From Rhodospirillaceae bacterium (lineage in GTDB: Bacteria; Pseudomonadota; Alphaproteobacteria; Kiloniellales; DSM-21159), in NCBI GenBank assembly GCA_006969625.1, contig CP030885.1, positions 3,235,430 to 3,299,429 of the forward strand: 64,000 nt of DNA, in the 5' to 3' direction. A program made the translations under genes and the position numbers. The notes below the pieces were generated by a model. That model searched no databases, had not been told where the DNA came from, and saw only the letters and a list, made by a program, of their open reading frames with translations. The first letter of the stretch is position 1. Every line of letters starts with the position of its first letter. Positions 50,800 to 58,578 of the stretch are shown here, in pieces.

Positions 50800-50981
50800 G
50801 GCGTCTCGGCAGGTCTCCTGGCTTGCGGGTCGTCGCCCAGCCGTCCCGCCTTCCCGGCCCCGCTCGGGCCAGTGGCGTCACCCTGGGACGGTGGCTCGCC
50901 GCTCACAGTTGCGGGGGCAGCGCCGGTGTCGCACCGGCTTCCCTCTTCGCCCGGGCGCCGCCACGGACGGCAGCGACGCCT
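50800..50981 (-). promoter_or_regulatory. Cobalamin (B12) riboswitch
   Basis: Read leftward, the element has the conserved pieces in order: GGGAAGCCGGTGCGACACCGGC, the core GCTGCCCCCGCAACTGTGAGCGG (in parts CTGCCCCCGCAACTGT), GACGCCACTGG, and near the end the B12 box AGCCAGGAGACCTGCC. Outer arms GGCGTC (near 50975-50980) and GACGCC (50800-50805) close P1. This is an adenosylcobalamin-type aptamer. The expression platform lies in the 51 bases before the downstream start and includes a GGAGGGCCCTCC palindrome that could mask the ribosome site. It directs control of the PCuAC-like gene. Confidence 0.92.
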
Positions 50982-51242
50982 GGGACCGACACGCATGAGT
51001 ATCACCCAGGCTAGACGTTGGATCGTTCGCGGGCAAGCGTCGCCCGTCCGGGCGGATGCAGGGTGCGCACCGAGAAGCGGGCCAGCAGCTCGAGGCGGGC
51101 GAAAGGCATCGTCATGCGAAAGGCTCCCGAGGGCTTCGGCTGCGGATGCACACCACCTGGCAGACCCGGTCCCGCGCCCGCCACTTCGCCTGCGCGAGAG
51201 GCCAAGGGAATTTCGCCAACGGCATGGTAGGGTGCGCTCACG
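50982..51242. other. Intergenic DNA between riboswitch and LytTR gene
   Basis: About 260 bases with divergent promoters. A leftward open frame (51011-51241, 76 codons) has no good ribosome site and an uninformative sequence, so I do not call it. The riboswitch promoter should lie near 51000-51100 on the minus strand; no clear boxes are seen. Confidence 0.4.
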
Positions 51243-52022
51243 ATGCGCGAACGGCTGGGTCAAATCGTTCGGTGGTCCGTCCTGCCGCTGCTGGTCGGCC
51301 TAGTGTTGGCCGGCCTCGGGCCCTTCGGCAGCTACTCGTCGCCGTTCTGGCGGCGCCTGCTGTTCTGGATTCCGGTCGTCTGGGTCAACTGGGCGCTCGC
51401 CGAGGCGACCCTGCGCCAGGCCCTGCGCCACCTGCCGCAGCGCCTGCCGATGCGCACCCTGACGCTTCCCCTGCTGGCCAGCCTGCTGGTCTCGCCGCTG
51501 GCCCTGGCCGTGGTGTTCGGCGTGGCGGCGGTCGTCGGGCAGCCGCTCGGAGCGTCGGTCTGGCAGGTCTACTGGCAGGTGCTGCTGGTGACCGCCGCCG
51601 CGGCGGTGCCGGCCTACGCCTGGTCGGTCGCCCGCTCGAACCGCGCGGCGGCGGCGCTCGACCAGATGGTCGATTCGGTCCTGGCCGAGGCGGCCCGCGA
51701 GCGCGAGGCGGGCTTCGAGCGGCGCTGGCCGATACGGCTGCAGGGGCGCCTGCTGTTCCTGGAGATGGAGGACCATTACCTGCGCATCCACACCGACCGC
51801 GGCAGCGACGTCATCCTGTGCCGCATGGAGGATGCCGCCCACGAGTTGGGCGCGCGCGGTTTGCGCGTCCACCGCTCCTACTGGGTGGCAGCCGACGCCG
51901 TGGCCGGGGCCCGGCGCCACGGCCAGACCTGGCGGCTGCGCCTGATCGACGGGCGCGAGGTGCCGGTCGGCCGCACCTACCGGGCGGCCGTCAAGGACGC
52001 GGGCTGGTTGCAGCGGTCGTGA
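51243..52022 (+). CDS. Membrane-bound LytTR-domain transcriptional regulator
   Basis: 259 residues. Four hydrophobic segments in the first 130 residues (for example WSVLPLLVGLVLAGLGPFG, LPLLASLLVSPLALAVVFG, VYWQVLLVTAAAAVPAYAW) anchor it in the inner membrane. The C-terminal 100 residues form a LytTR DNA-binding domain: LLFLEMEDHYLRIHT, VHRSYWVAADAV and LIDGREVPVGRTYR. There is no receiver domain, so it is a one-component sensor. Similar proteins occur in alphaproteobacteria. Target genes are unknown, perhaps fba downstream. Confidence 0.88.
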   Translation: MRERLGQIVRWSVLPLLVGLVLAGLGPFGSYSSPFWRRLLFWIPVVWVNWALAEATLRQALRHLPQRLPMRTLTLPLLASLLVSPLALAVVFGVAAVVGQPLGASVWQVYWQVLLVTAAAAVPAYAWSVARSNRAAAALDQMVDSVLAEAAREREAGFERRWPIRLQGRLLFLEMEDHYLRIHTDRGSDVILCRMEDAAHELGARGLRVHRSYWVAADAVAGARRHGQTWRLRLIDGREVPVGRTYRAAVKDAGWLQRS

Positions 52023-52501
52023 GCGCCGGGGGCCAAAGCGCCGGGGCCGGCCCGAGGGCCTGGCGGACCGCCCCCGCCGTGATCGTGCACGATCTGACGC
52101 AGGCCCTGGCCGCCGCGACAGCGGCCGGGACCGCCGGGCAGCCGCTGATCCTGCTGACGCCGGAGCAGGGCCTGTTCGCCCAGGGACCGGGCTTCTGGGC
52201 GGCGCTGCAGCGCCGCCTGGCGGCTGAGCGTCCGCAGGCGCCGGTCCGCCTGCTGGTGGATTGCGACGCGGCGCCCGGGCTTGCCCAGGCGGCGCTGCGC
52301 TGCGGCCTGAGCTGGCTGGTGTTCCGCGGCGAGGGTCCGGCCGCCGAGCGGTTGGCCGCCCTTCTGGCGACCGCCGGGGGCCGTCTGGAGCGACGCCGCC
52401 CCCCCGCGCTCGACCTGCTCGGCCAGCCGGATCCGGCGAGTGCCACGGCAGCCCACCTGCAAGCCAAGCGGGGCGCAGCAAGCAACCCGCAGCGGCGTTG
52501 A
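52019..52501 (+). CDS. Conserved-looking hypothetical protein coupled to the LytTR gene
   Basis: 160 residues from GTG 52019, which overlaps the LytTR stop (GTGA). It has a hydrophobic/Ala-rich alternating pattern suggesting a small Rossmann-like or receiver-like fold: PAVIVHDLTQALAAATAAG, PLILLTPEQGLFAQGP, VRLLVDCDAAPGLAQAAL, SWLVFRGEG. No catalytic motif is seen. It precedes fba by 89 bases. I believe related genes occur near class I aldolase in other Rhodospirillales, but I cannot confirm it. Confidence 0.6.
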   Translation: MSAGGQSAGAGPRAWRTAPAVIVHDLTQALAAATAAGTAGQPLILLTPEQGLFAQGPGFWAALQRRLAAERPQAPVRLLVDCDAAPGLAQAALRCGLSWLVFRGEGPAAERLAALLATAGGRLERRRPPALDLLGQPDPASATAAHLQAKRGAASNPQRR

Positions 52502-52590
52502 AATACCCCGACGCCTTGGGTATTCACCGTGCCCACGCACGACCGGGCATCGGTCCGGGGCAACGGGAGCACAGGGAAGGAACCCGCACC

Positions 52591-53511
52591 ATGCGGATCA
52601 CGCAGCGCGTCAAGAAGATTCTGGCCAATTACGAGAGCGACTGTCCGGGCACCAAGGCCAACCTCGCCCGCATCCTGATGCAGGGCAAGCTGGGCGGCAC
52701 CGGCAAGCTGGTCATCCTGCCGGTCGACCAGGGCTTCGAGCACGGCCCGGCGCGCAGTTTCGCCCCCAACCCGCCGGCCTACGATCCGCAGTACCACTAC
52801 CAGCTCGCCATCGACGCCGGCCTGTCGGCCTACGCGGCGCCGCTCGGCATGCTGGAGGCCGGCGCCGACAGCTTCGCCGGCGCGATCCCGACCATCCTCA
52901 AGATGAACTCCGCCAACTCCTGGGCCACCAGCAAGGACCAGGCCGTCACCGCCAACGTCGACGACGCGCTGCGTCTCGGCTGTTCGGCGATCGGCTTCAC
53001 CATCTATCCGGGCTCCGACGAGCAGTTCGAGATGATGGAGGAGATCAGGGAGCTCTCGGCCGAGGCCAAGGCGCTGGGCCTGGCTACGGTGATCTGGTCC
53101 TACCCGCGCGGCGGCGACCTCTCGAAGGAGGGCGAGACGGCGATCGACGTCACCGCCTACGCCGCCCACATGGCCGCCCTGCTCGGCGCCCACATCATCA
53201 AGGTCAAGCCGCCGACCGCGCACATCGAGCAGCCCGAGGCCAAGAAGGTCTACGAGGCGCAGAACATCGACGTCTCCACCCTGGCCAAGCGCATTGAGCA
53301 CGTGGTGCTGTCCTGCTTCGCCGGCCGCCGGCTGGTCGTCTTCTCCGGCGGCGGGGCGAAGGGCACCGACGCCCTGCTGGACGAGATCCGCGAGATCCGC
53401 GACGGCGGCGGCACCGGCTCGATCATCGGCCGCAACACCTTCCAGCGCCCGCGCGAGGAGGCGCTGGAGCTGCTCGACACCGTCATCAAGATCTTCCAGG
53501 GCAAGGCCTGA
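52591..53511 (+). CDS. fba: Class I fructose-bisphosphate aldolase (DhnA/FbaB type)
   Basis: 306 residues from ATG 52591 (GGGAAGG upstream). It cleaves fructose-1,6-bisphosphate via a Schiff base. Family segments: LVILPVDQGFEHGPARSFAP, AAPLGMLEAGADSFAG, VIWSYPRGGDL and the lysine-containing HIIKVKPPTAHIE, whose Lys is the likely Schiff-base residue, then the phosphate site VFSGGGAKG. This archaeal-type class I aldolase is common in alphaproteobacteria. Next gene begins 19 bases later. Confidence 0.93.
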   Translation: MRITQRVKKILANYESDCPGTKANLARILMQGKLGGTGKLVILPVDQGFEHGPARSFAPNPPAYDPQYHYQLAIDAGLSAYAAPLGMLEAGADSFAGAIPTILKMNSANSWATSKDQAVTANVDDALRLGCSAIGFTIYPGSDEQFEMMEEIRELSAEAKALGLATVIWSYPRGGDLSKEGETAIDVTAYAAHMAALLGAHIIKVKPPTAHIEQPEAKKVYEAQNIDVSTLAKRIEHVVLSCFAGRRLVVFSGGGAKGTDALLDEIREIRDGGGTGSIIGRNTFQRPREEALELLDTVIKIFQGKA

Positions 53512-53530
53512 TCCGGACCGGGCGGGCGCC

Positions 53531-54157
53531 ATGCCCGGAGCGATGCGCTGCCGCCTCTACCTGGTCACGCCGCCGGACATCGGATCCGGCGGCGTTACCG
53601 TCGAGGAGATGCGCCGCCGGCTGGAAGCGGCGCTTGCCGGCGGCGACGTCGCCAGCCTGTTGATCCGCGCCGACACCGACGACGCCACCCTCAATGCGCT
53701 CGCCGCCGCGCTGACGCCTGTCGCCCAGGCGGCCGACGTGGCGGTGCTGGTGCAGGACCGCTGCGACGTCGCCGACGCCCACCACTGCGACGGCGTGCAC
53801 ATGGAGGCGCGACCGGCCAGCCTGCGCGCAGTGCGCCGGGCGCTCGGCGAAGACGCCATCCTGGGCGCCGATTGCGGCGAGTCCCGTCACATGGCGATGG
53901 TCGCCGGCGAGTTGGGCTGCGACTACGTCTGCTTCGATGCCCGCGCGCTCGACACCATCGCCTGGTGGGCGGAGATGATGGAGGTGCCCTGTGTCGCCTG
54001 GGGCGGCATCGACCTGCAGCGGGCGCCGGAGCTGCTCGAGGCCGGCGCCGACTTCCTGGCCGTCGGGCGCGCGGTCTGGGACCACCCGGAGGGCCCCGCC
54101 GCCGCGGTCGCCGCCTTCAATGCGTTGATGAGCCGCCGCGCCCGCGACGCCGGCTGA
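53531..54157 (+). CDS. ThiE-superfamily (thiamine-phosphate synthase-like) protein
   Basis: 208-residue TIM barrel. LVQDRCDVADAHHCDGVHME matches the IINDRVDLA...DGVHLGQ region of ThiE, and GADFLAVGRAVWDHPEGP the phosphate-binding end. The ThiE substrate residues are only partly kept (LIRADTDD for QLREK; ADCGESRH for GVSCHS), so it may be a non-thiamine paralogue. It sits 19 bases after fba in an apparent operon, a placement seen in some other alphaproteobacteria. True thiE assignment is not justified. Confidence 0.72.
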   Translation: MPGAMRCRLYLVTPPDIGSGGVTVEEMRRRLEAALAGGDVASLLIRADTDDATLNALAAALTPVAQAADVAVLVQDRCDVADAHHCDGVHMEARPASLRAVRRALGEDAILGADCGESRHMAMVAGELGCDYVCFDARALDTIAWWAEMMEVPCVAWGGIDLQRAPELLEAGADFLAVGRAVWDHPEGPAAAVAAFNALMSRRARDAG

Positions 54158-54321
54158 CCCGCCCCGTCCGCCTCCCCGAGTTCGAGTCGCGCGGCCGGCG
54201 GATTTGCCCGCTTGTCGCGGTGCCGCGTGGCGGGTAGCTTCCTTGCGCTCGAGACGGCGCGTCGCGCAGGGAAACTGCGGGCGTCCGAAAGAAAACCAGT
54301 CTCTTGAGGGAGGGACGCACG

Positions 54322-55356
54322 ATGAAGCGCTTGTTCGGGGCGGCCGTGACGGCCGTCGCCCTGGCCGTGGCCGCGCCCGCCGCGATCACCGCCACGACCG
54401 CGGCCGCCGAGGCCGCCGAGACCACCCTGCGCATCACCCTGCAGCTACCGCTGAAGAGCCACCTCGGCCAGAACCTGCTGCTGTTCAAGGAGGAGGTGGA
54501 GAGCGCCTCCGACGGCGAGATCTCGGTCGAGATCTACGATTCGGCGCAGCTCTACAAGGACAACGAGGTGCCCCAGGCGGTCGGCTCCGGCGCCATCGAG
54601 ATGGGCGTCGCCTCGCTGACCCGCTTCGTCGGCGAGATCCCCGCCGTCGACATCTTCTACATGCCCTTCATGTTCAACTCGGAGGCGCTGGTGCGTGCCG
54701 CCACCGCCCCCGGCAGCCCGGTGCGCGGCCCGATCGACGCGGCCATCCTGGACACCGGCAGCCGCGTGCTCTGGTGGCAGGCCTACGGCGGCGCCATCAT
54801 GCTGTCGAAGGACGCGCCGCTGAAGACGCCGGCCGACATCGAGGACAAGAAGGTTCGCGTCTTCGGCAAGACCCTGGGCGCCTTCATCGAGGCCGTCGGC
54901 GGCGCGCCGACCCTGATCTCCGGCTCCGAGCAGTACCTGGCCTACCAGCGTGGCACGGTCGACGTGGGCATGACCGGCGTGTCCGGCGTCAAGTCGCGCT
55001 CGCTGTGGGAAGTGATGGACTGGATCACCGTGACCAACCACGCCGACATCGAGTTCATCGTGCTGGTCAACGAGGAGTTCTGGCAAGGCCTGCCCGAGGC
55101 GCACCAGGAGATCATCCAGGCCGCCGCCGCCAAGGCCGACGCCGCGGTGCGCGACGCCATCAGCCAGATCGAGGCCGACGCCTACGCCGCGGCGGAGCAG
55201 AACGGCATGCAGGTCTATACGCTAAGCGAGGCGGAAGTTGCCGCTTGGCGCGAGGGCGCCCAGCCGGTGATCGACGACTACCTCGCCACCTCCGGCGAAC
55301 TGGGCCAGCAGCTCTACGACGCGGCCGTCGCTCTGCGCGAGACCGCCAGCAACTGA
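54322..55356 (+). CDS. dctP: TRAP transporter solute-binding protein
   Basis: 344 residues from ATG 54322 with GAGGGAGGG upstream. A Sec signal peptide (KRLFGAAVTAVALAVAAPA) gives a periplasmic protein of the DctP family: LRITLQLPLKSHLGQNLLLFKEEVE (in parts), SRVLWWQAYGG, and the hallmark KTPADIEDKKVRVFG with the carboxylate-binding Arg. The ligand is an organic acid that cannot be named. A 232-base gap containing a long palindromic repeat separates it from dctQ. Confidence 0.92.
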   Translation: MKRLFGAAVTAVALAVAAPAAITATTAAAEAAETTLRITLQLPLKSHLGQNLLLFKEEVESASDGEISVEIYDSAQLYKDNEVPQAVGSGAIEMGVASLTRFVGEIPAVDIFYMPFMFNSEALVRAATAPGSPVRGPIDAAILDTGSRVLWWQAYGGAIMLSKDAPLKTPADIEDKKVRVFGKTLGAFIEAVGGAPTLISGSEQYLAYQRGTVDVGMTGVSGVKSRSLWEVMDWITVTNHADIEFIVLVNEEFWQGLPEAHQEIIQAAAAKADAAVRDAISQIEADAYAAAEQNGMQVYTLSEAEVAAWREGAQPVIDDYLATSGELGQQLYDAAVALRETASN

Positions 55357-55431
55357 GGCCAGGGGCACAGGGCGGCCGGCTTCGAGCGAAGCCGGCCGTC
55401 GCCTTCCCGTAGCGGCCTGCCGGCCGCTCGC

Positions 55432-55543
55432 CTTCGCCCTTCGAGACGGCCGCTGACGCGGCCTCCTCAGGATGAAGGCGTGTTTTCATCTCGCACTTCA
55501 TCCTGAGGAGCCGACCGAACGGTCGGCGTCTCGAAGGGCGAAG
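55432..55543. repeat. Long palindromic interspersed repeat, copy 1
   Basis: A 112-base element between dctP and dctQ. Arms CTTCGCCCTTCGAGACG and CGTCTCGAAGGGCGAAG are exact reverse complements, as are CTCCTCAGGATGAAG and CTTCATCCTGAGGAG. Each arm carries an internal side hairpin: GGCCGC-TGAC-GCGGCC (left) and CCGACCG-AA-CGGTCGG (right). The same arms recur at 57465 and 61512 with different but still self-complementary side hairpins. Confidence 0.9.
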
Positions 55544-55588
55544 TGCAGCGGCCGAAGGCCGCTTCCCCCCAACACCCGCGAAGCCCCC

Positions 55589-56092
55589 ATGTTCCGCCTG
55601 CTCGACCGCCTCAACGACGCCCTGGCGCTGCTCGCCGCCTGGTTGTTCTTCGCCACCGCGGCGATGATCACCTGGGAGGTGGTGGCGCGCTACGTCTTCA
55701 CCGCGCCGACCATCTGGGCCGAGGAGCTGAGCCGCGTCTTCCTGGTCTGGGGCACCTTCCTGGCGATGGCCGCACTGCTGCGCCGGCGCAGCCACATCCG
55801 CATCACCATCGTCACCAATCTGCTGGGCCCGGGCGGCCGGCGCGCGGCGGAGATCTTCAGCCTCGCCGTGGTCGCCGCCGTCTCCGGCGTAGCCGCCTGG
55901 TACGGCTGGACCATCGCCTTCGAGTCCTTCGAGCGCGGGCGCACCACCGCGACCATGCTGGACCTGCCGCAGTGGTGGGTCGAGGTCAGCGTGCCGCTCG
56001 GCTTCGCCCTGCTCGGCCTGCAGGCCCTGGCCGAGACGCTGCGCCTGCCGGGCGGCGCGCCGGTCCCGCCGGGCGCCGGGGAGCAGCACTGA
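55589..56092 (+). CDS. dctQ: TRAP transporter small permease subunit
   Basis: 167 residues from ATG 55589. Four membrane helices, starting LLAAWLFFATAAMITWEVVARYVF with the characteristic WEEVxRYxF-like segment and PTIWAEELSRVFLVWGTFLAMA. Follows dctP and a palindromic repeat, and precedes dctM by 63 bases. DctQ stabilises DctM in the TRAP complex. Confidence 0.9.
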   Translation: MFRLLDRLNDALALLAAWLFFATAAMITWEVVARYVFTAPTIWAEELSRVFLVWGTFLAMAALLRRRSHIRITIVTNLLGPGGRRAAEIFSLAVVAAVSGVAAWYGWTIAFESFERGRTTATMLDLPQWWVEVSVPLGFALLGLQALAETLRLPGGAPVPPGAGEQH

Positions 56093-56155
56093 TGGCTTTG
56101 TCCGCTCCACGGCCAGCCCGCGCGTCGCACCAGCCGAAGGCGAACTGAGACTCCC

Positions 56156-57430
56156 ATGGAAACCCTGCTCGTCCTGCTTGCCCTGTTCGGGCTGCTGCTG
56201 GCCGGCGTGCCGGTCGCCTTCGCGCTGGCCGGGCTGGGCCTGGCCATGCTGCTGCTCGGCGGCTTCTCGCCGCTGATGGTGCCGCAGGGCCTGCTGTCCA
56301 CGGTGGACAACTTCATCCTGCTGGCGGTGCCGCTGTTCCTGCTGATGTCCAACGTGCTGCTGAAGGGCGGCGTCGGGCGCGACCTCTTCGCCGCGGTGCA
56401 GGCCTGGGTCGGCCACTGGCCGGGCGGCCTGGCGGTCGCCACCATCGTCTCCTGCGGCATCTTCGCCGCCATCTCCGGCTCGTCGGTCGCCACGGCGGCG
56501 ACCATCGGCACGGTGGCGATCCCGGAGATGCTGAAGCGCGGCTACGCCCGGCCCTTCGTGCTCGGCCTGCTGGCCGCCGGCGGCACGCTCGGCATCCTGA
56601 TCCCGCCCTCGATCCCGATGATCGTCTTCGGCTTCATCACCGAGGAGTCGGTGATCCAGCTCTTCCTGGCCGGCATCGGCCCGGGGCTGCTGCTGGTCGG
56701 GCTGTTCGTCGTCTTCTCGATGATCTACGCCAAGTTCGGCGGCGGCTACACGCCGATGGACAAGGCGAGCTGGGGCGAGCGCAAGGCCACCCTCCTGCGC
56801 GCCAGCCCCACCTTCGGCCTGGCCGCGCTGATCATCTGGGGCATCTACGCCGGCGCCTTCACCCCGACCGAGGCGGCGGCGATCGGCTTCGCCGCCAGCC
56901 TGATCATCACCGGCGTCATCCTGCGCACGCTGAACTGGGCGATGCTGAAGGAGGCGGTGGTCGACGCCATGCGCACCACCGTCACCATCCTGCTGATCGT
57001 CGCCGGCGCCAAGGTCTTCGGCAAGGCGATCACCCTCTACCGCATCCCCCAGGACATCTCCGCCTTCATCACCGGCAACATCGACGAGGCGGCGCTCTTC
57101 ATCCTGGTCGTCGCGCTGGTGCTGGTGGTGATGGGGCTGTTCCTCGAGGCGCTCTCGATGATGCTGATCATGGTCCCGGTGCTGGCGCCCTCGCTCGGCG
57201 CGCTCGGCATCGACCCGATCTGGTTCGGCATCTTCTTCGTCATCATGGTGGAGTGCGCGCTGATCACCCCGCCGGTCGGCCTCAACCTCTACGTCATCCA
57301 GGCCGTCGGCAAGGCCGGCATGGGCGAGGTCGCGCGCGGCGTCTGGCCCTTCCTGCTGTTGATGCTGCTGACCGTCGCGCTCATCTACCTCTTCCCGGAC
57401 ATCGCGCTCTACATTCCGTTCAAGATGTAG
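56156..57430 (+). CDS. dctM: TRAP transporter large permease subunit
   Basis: 424 residues with 11-12 membrane helices, the size and pattern of DctM. Segments: LALFGLLLAGVPVAFALAG, SGSSVATAATIGTVAIPEML and GTLGILIPPSIPMIVFGFI (in parts) form the transport core, and LITPPVGLNLYVIQAV is the C-terminal signature. With DctP and DctQ it uses a sodium gradient to import an organic acid. The downstream repeat copy 2 may end or trim the message. Confidence 0.95.
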   Translation: METLLVLLALFGLLLAGVPVAFALAGLGLAMLLLGGFSPLMVPQGLLSTVDNFILLAVPLFLLMSNVLLKGGVGRDLFAAVQAWVGHWPGGLAVATIVSCGIFAAISGSSVATAATIGTVAIPEMLKRGYARPFVLGLLAAGGTLGILIPPSIPMIVFGFITEESVIQLFLAGIGPGLLLVGLFVVFSMIYAKFGGGYTPMDKASWGERKATLLRASPTFGLAALIIWGIYAGAFTPTEAAAIGFAASLIITGVILRTLNWAMLKEAVVDAMRTTVTILLIVAGAKVFGKAITLYRIPQDISAFITGNIDEAALFILVVALVLVVMGLFLEALSMMLIMVPVLAPSLGALGIDPIWFGIFFVIMVECALITPPVGLNLYVIQAVGKAGMGEVARGVWPFLLLMLLTVALIYLFPDIALYIPFKM

Positions 57431-57464
57431 GGGGTGGCCATGTGAAGCCGGCTACGCCGGCTGC

Positions 57465-57587
57465 CTTCGCCCTTCGAGACGGCCGCTGACGCGGCCTCCT
57501 CAGGATGAAGGCGAGAAAGAGGATGAGCAGGAGAAAAACCCGCTTCATCCTGAGGAGCAGGCGCAGCCTGCGTCTCGAAGGGCGAAG
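57465..57587. repeat. Long palindromic interspersed repeat, copy 2
   Basis: 123 bases between dctM and the isocitrate lyase family gene. The left arm is identical to copy 1, including GGCCGC-TGAC-GCGGCC. The right arm carries a different side hairpin, GCAGGC-GCA-GCCTGC. The symmetry extends outward: AAGCCGGC on both flanks (left CGGCTACGCCGGC, right GCCGGCGAAGCCGGC), so the whole palindrome is about 155 bases. Confidence 0.9.
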
Positions 57588-57635
57588 CGGAGCCGGCGAA
57601 GCCGGCTACCAGCACAGATCCAGAGGACCGAAAGA

Positions 57636-58559
57636 ATGCCCGACGCCAGCACCGGCCCCGCTCCCGACACCGCCCAGCTGCCCGGCGCCAGGCTGCGCGC
57701 GCTGCTGTCCCAGGGCGGGCTGCAGGTGATGCCCTGCTGCTTCGACGCGCTCTCGGCCAAGCTGATCGAGCAGGCCGGCTTCCCGCTGACCTTCATGAGC
57801 GGCTTCGCGGTCTCGGCCGCGCGGCTGGGCGCGCCGGACACCGGCCTGATCTCCTACGCCGAGATGCTCGACCAGGGGCGCAACATCGCGGAGGCCGTCT
57901 CCATCCCGGTGATCGGCGACGCCGACACCGGCTACGGCAACGCGCTGAACGTCAAGCGCACGGTCAAGGGCTACGCGGCGGCCGGCTTCGCCGCCGCGAT
58001 GATCGAGGACCAGGTGGCGCCCAAGCGCTGCGGCCACACCCGCGGCAAGGAGGTGGTCGAGCGCGCCCTCGCCCTCGACCGCATCCGCGCCGCCGTCGAC
58101 GCGCGCGCGGAGGCGCGCGAGAAGGGCCACGACCTGCTGATCCTGGCGCGCACCGACGCCCGCCACGGCTACGGTCTTTCGGAAGCCATATCCCGCGCCC
58201 AGGGCTTCGCCGAGCTGGGCGCCGACATCCTTTTCGTCGAGGCGCCGCGCGACGCGCGCGAGATGGAAACGGTCTGCCGCGAGGTCCCCGGCTGGAAGAT
58301 GGCCAACCTGGTCGAGGGCGGCGACACGCCGCTGCTGACGCCGCCGGAGCTGGAAGCCCTGGGCTACAGTATCGCCGCCTACCCCCTGACCCTGCTCAGC
58401 GCCGCCATGCGCGCCATGCGCGACGCCCTCGCCGCCATGAAAAGCGGCACCCACCCCACCGGCCTCCTGCTGGAGTTTCCGGAGCTGCGCGAGAAGGTGG
58501 GGTTCGAGGACTACTACGCGGAAGAGGCGCGGTATGCGGGGGCACGGGCGCGGGATTAG
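57636..58559 (+). CDS. Isocitrate lyase/PEP mutase family enzyme
   Basis: 307 residues of the family including 2-methylisocitrate lyase, oxaloacetate decarboxylase and phosphonomutases. Metal-site DADTGYGN, the catalytic loop DQVAPKRCGHTRGKEVV and LILARTDARHGYG are present. KRCGH is the lyase-type catalytic motif, so a C-C lyase acting on a 2-hydroxy acid such as 2-methylisocitrate or dimethylmalate is more likely than a phosphonomutase. Next to a TRAP transporter, it may process the imported acid. Exact substrate unknown. Confidence 0.85.
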   Translation: MPDASTGPAPDTAQLPGARLRALLSQGGLQVMPCCFDALSAKLIEQAGFPLTFMSGFAVSAARLGAPDTGLISYAEMLDQGRNIAEAVSIPVIGDADTGYGNALNVKRTVKGYAAAGFAAAMIEDQVAPKRCGHTRGKEVVERALALDRIRAAVDARAEAREKGHDLLILARTDARHGYGLSEAISRAQGFAELGADILFVEAPRDAREMETVCREVPGWKMANLVEGGDTPLLTPPELEALGYSIAAYPLTLLSAAMRAMRDALAAMKSGTHPTGLLLEFPELREKVGFEDYYAEEARYAGARARD

Positions 58560-58578
58560 GAACCAAGCAGTTCCGAAG

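Noticed and set aside
51011-51241. Leftward 76-codon frame upstream of the riboswitch
   Set aside because: No ribosome site, Pro/Arg/Gly-rich, and no resemblance to a known family.
57636-58559. Phosphonomutase assignment for the PEP mutase family gene
   Set aside because: The KRCGH lyase-type motif argues for a C-C lyase, and no phosphonate genes are nearby.
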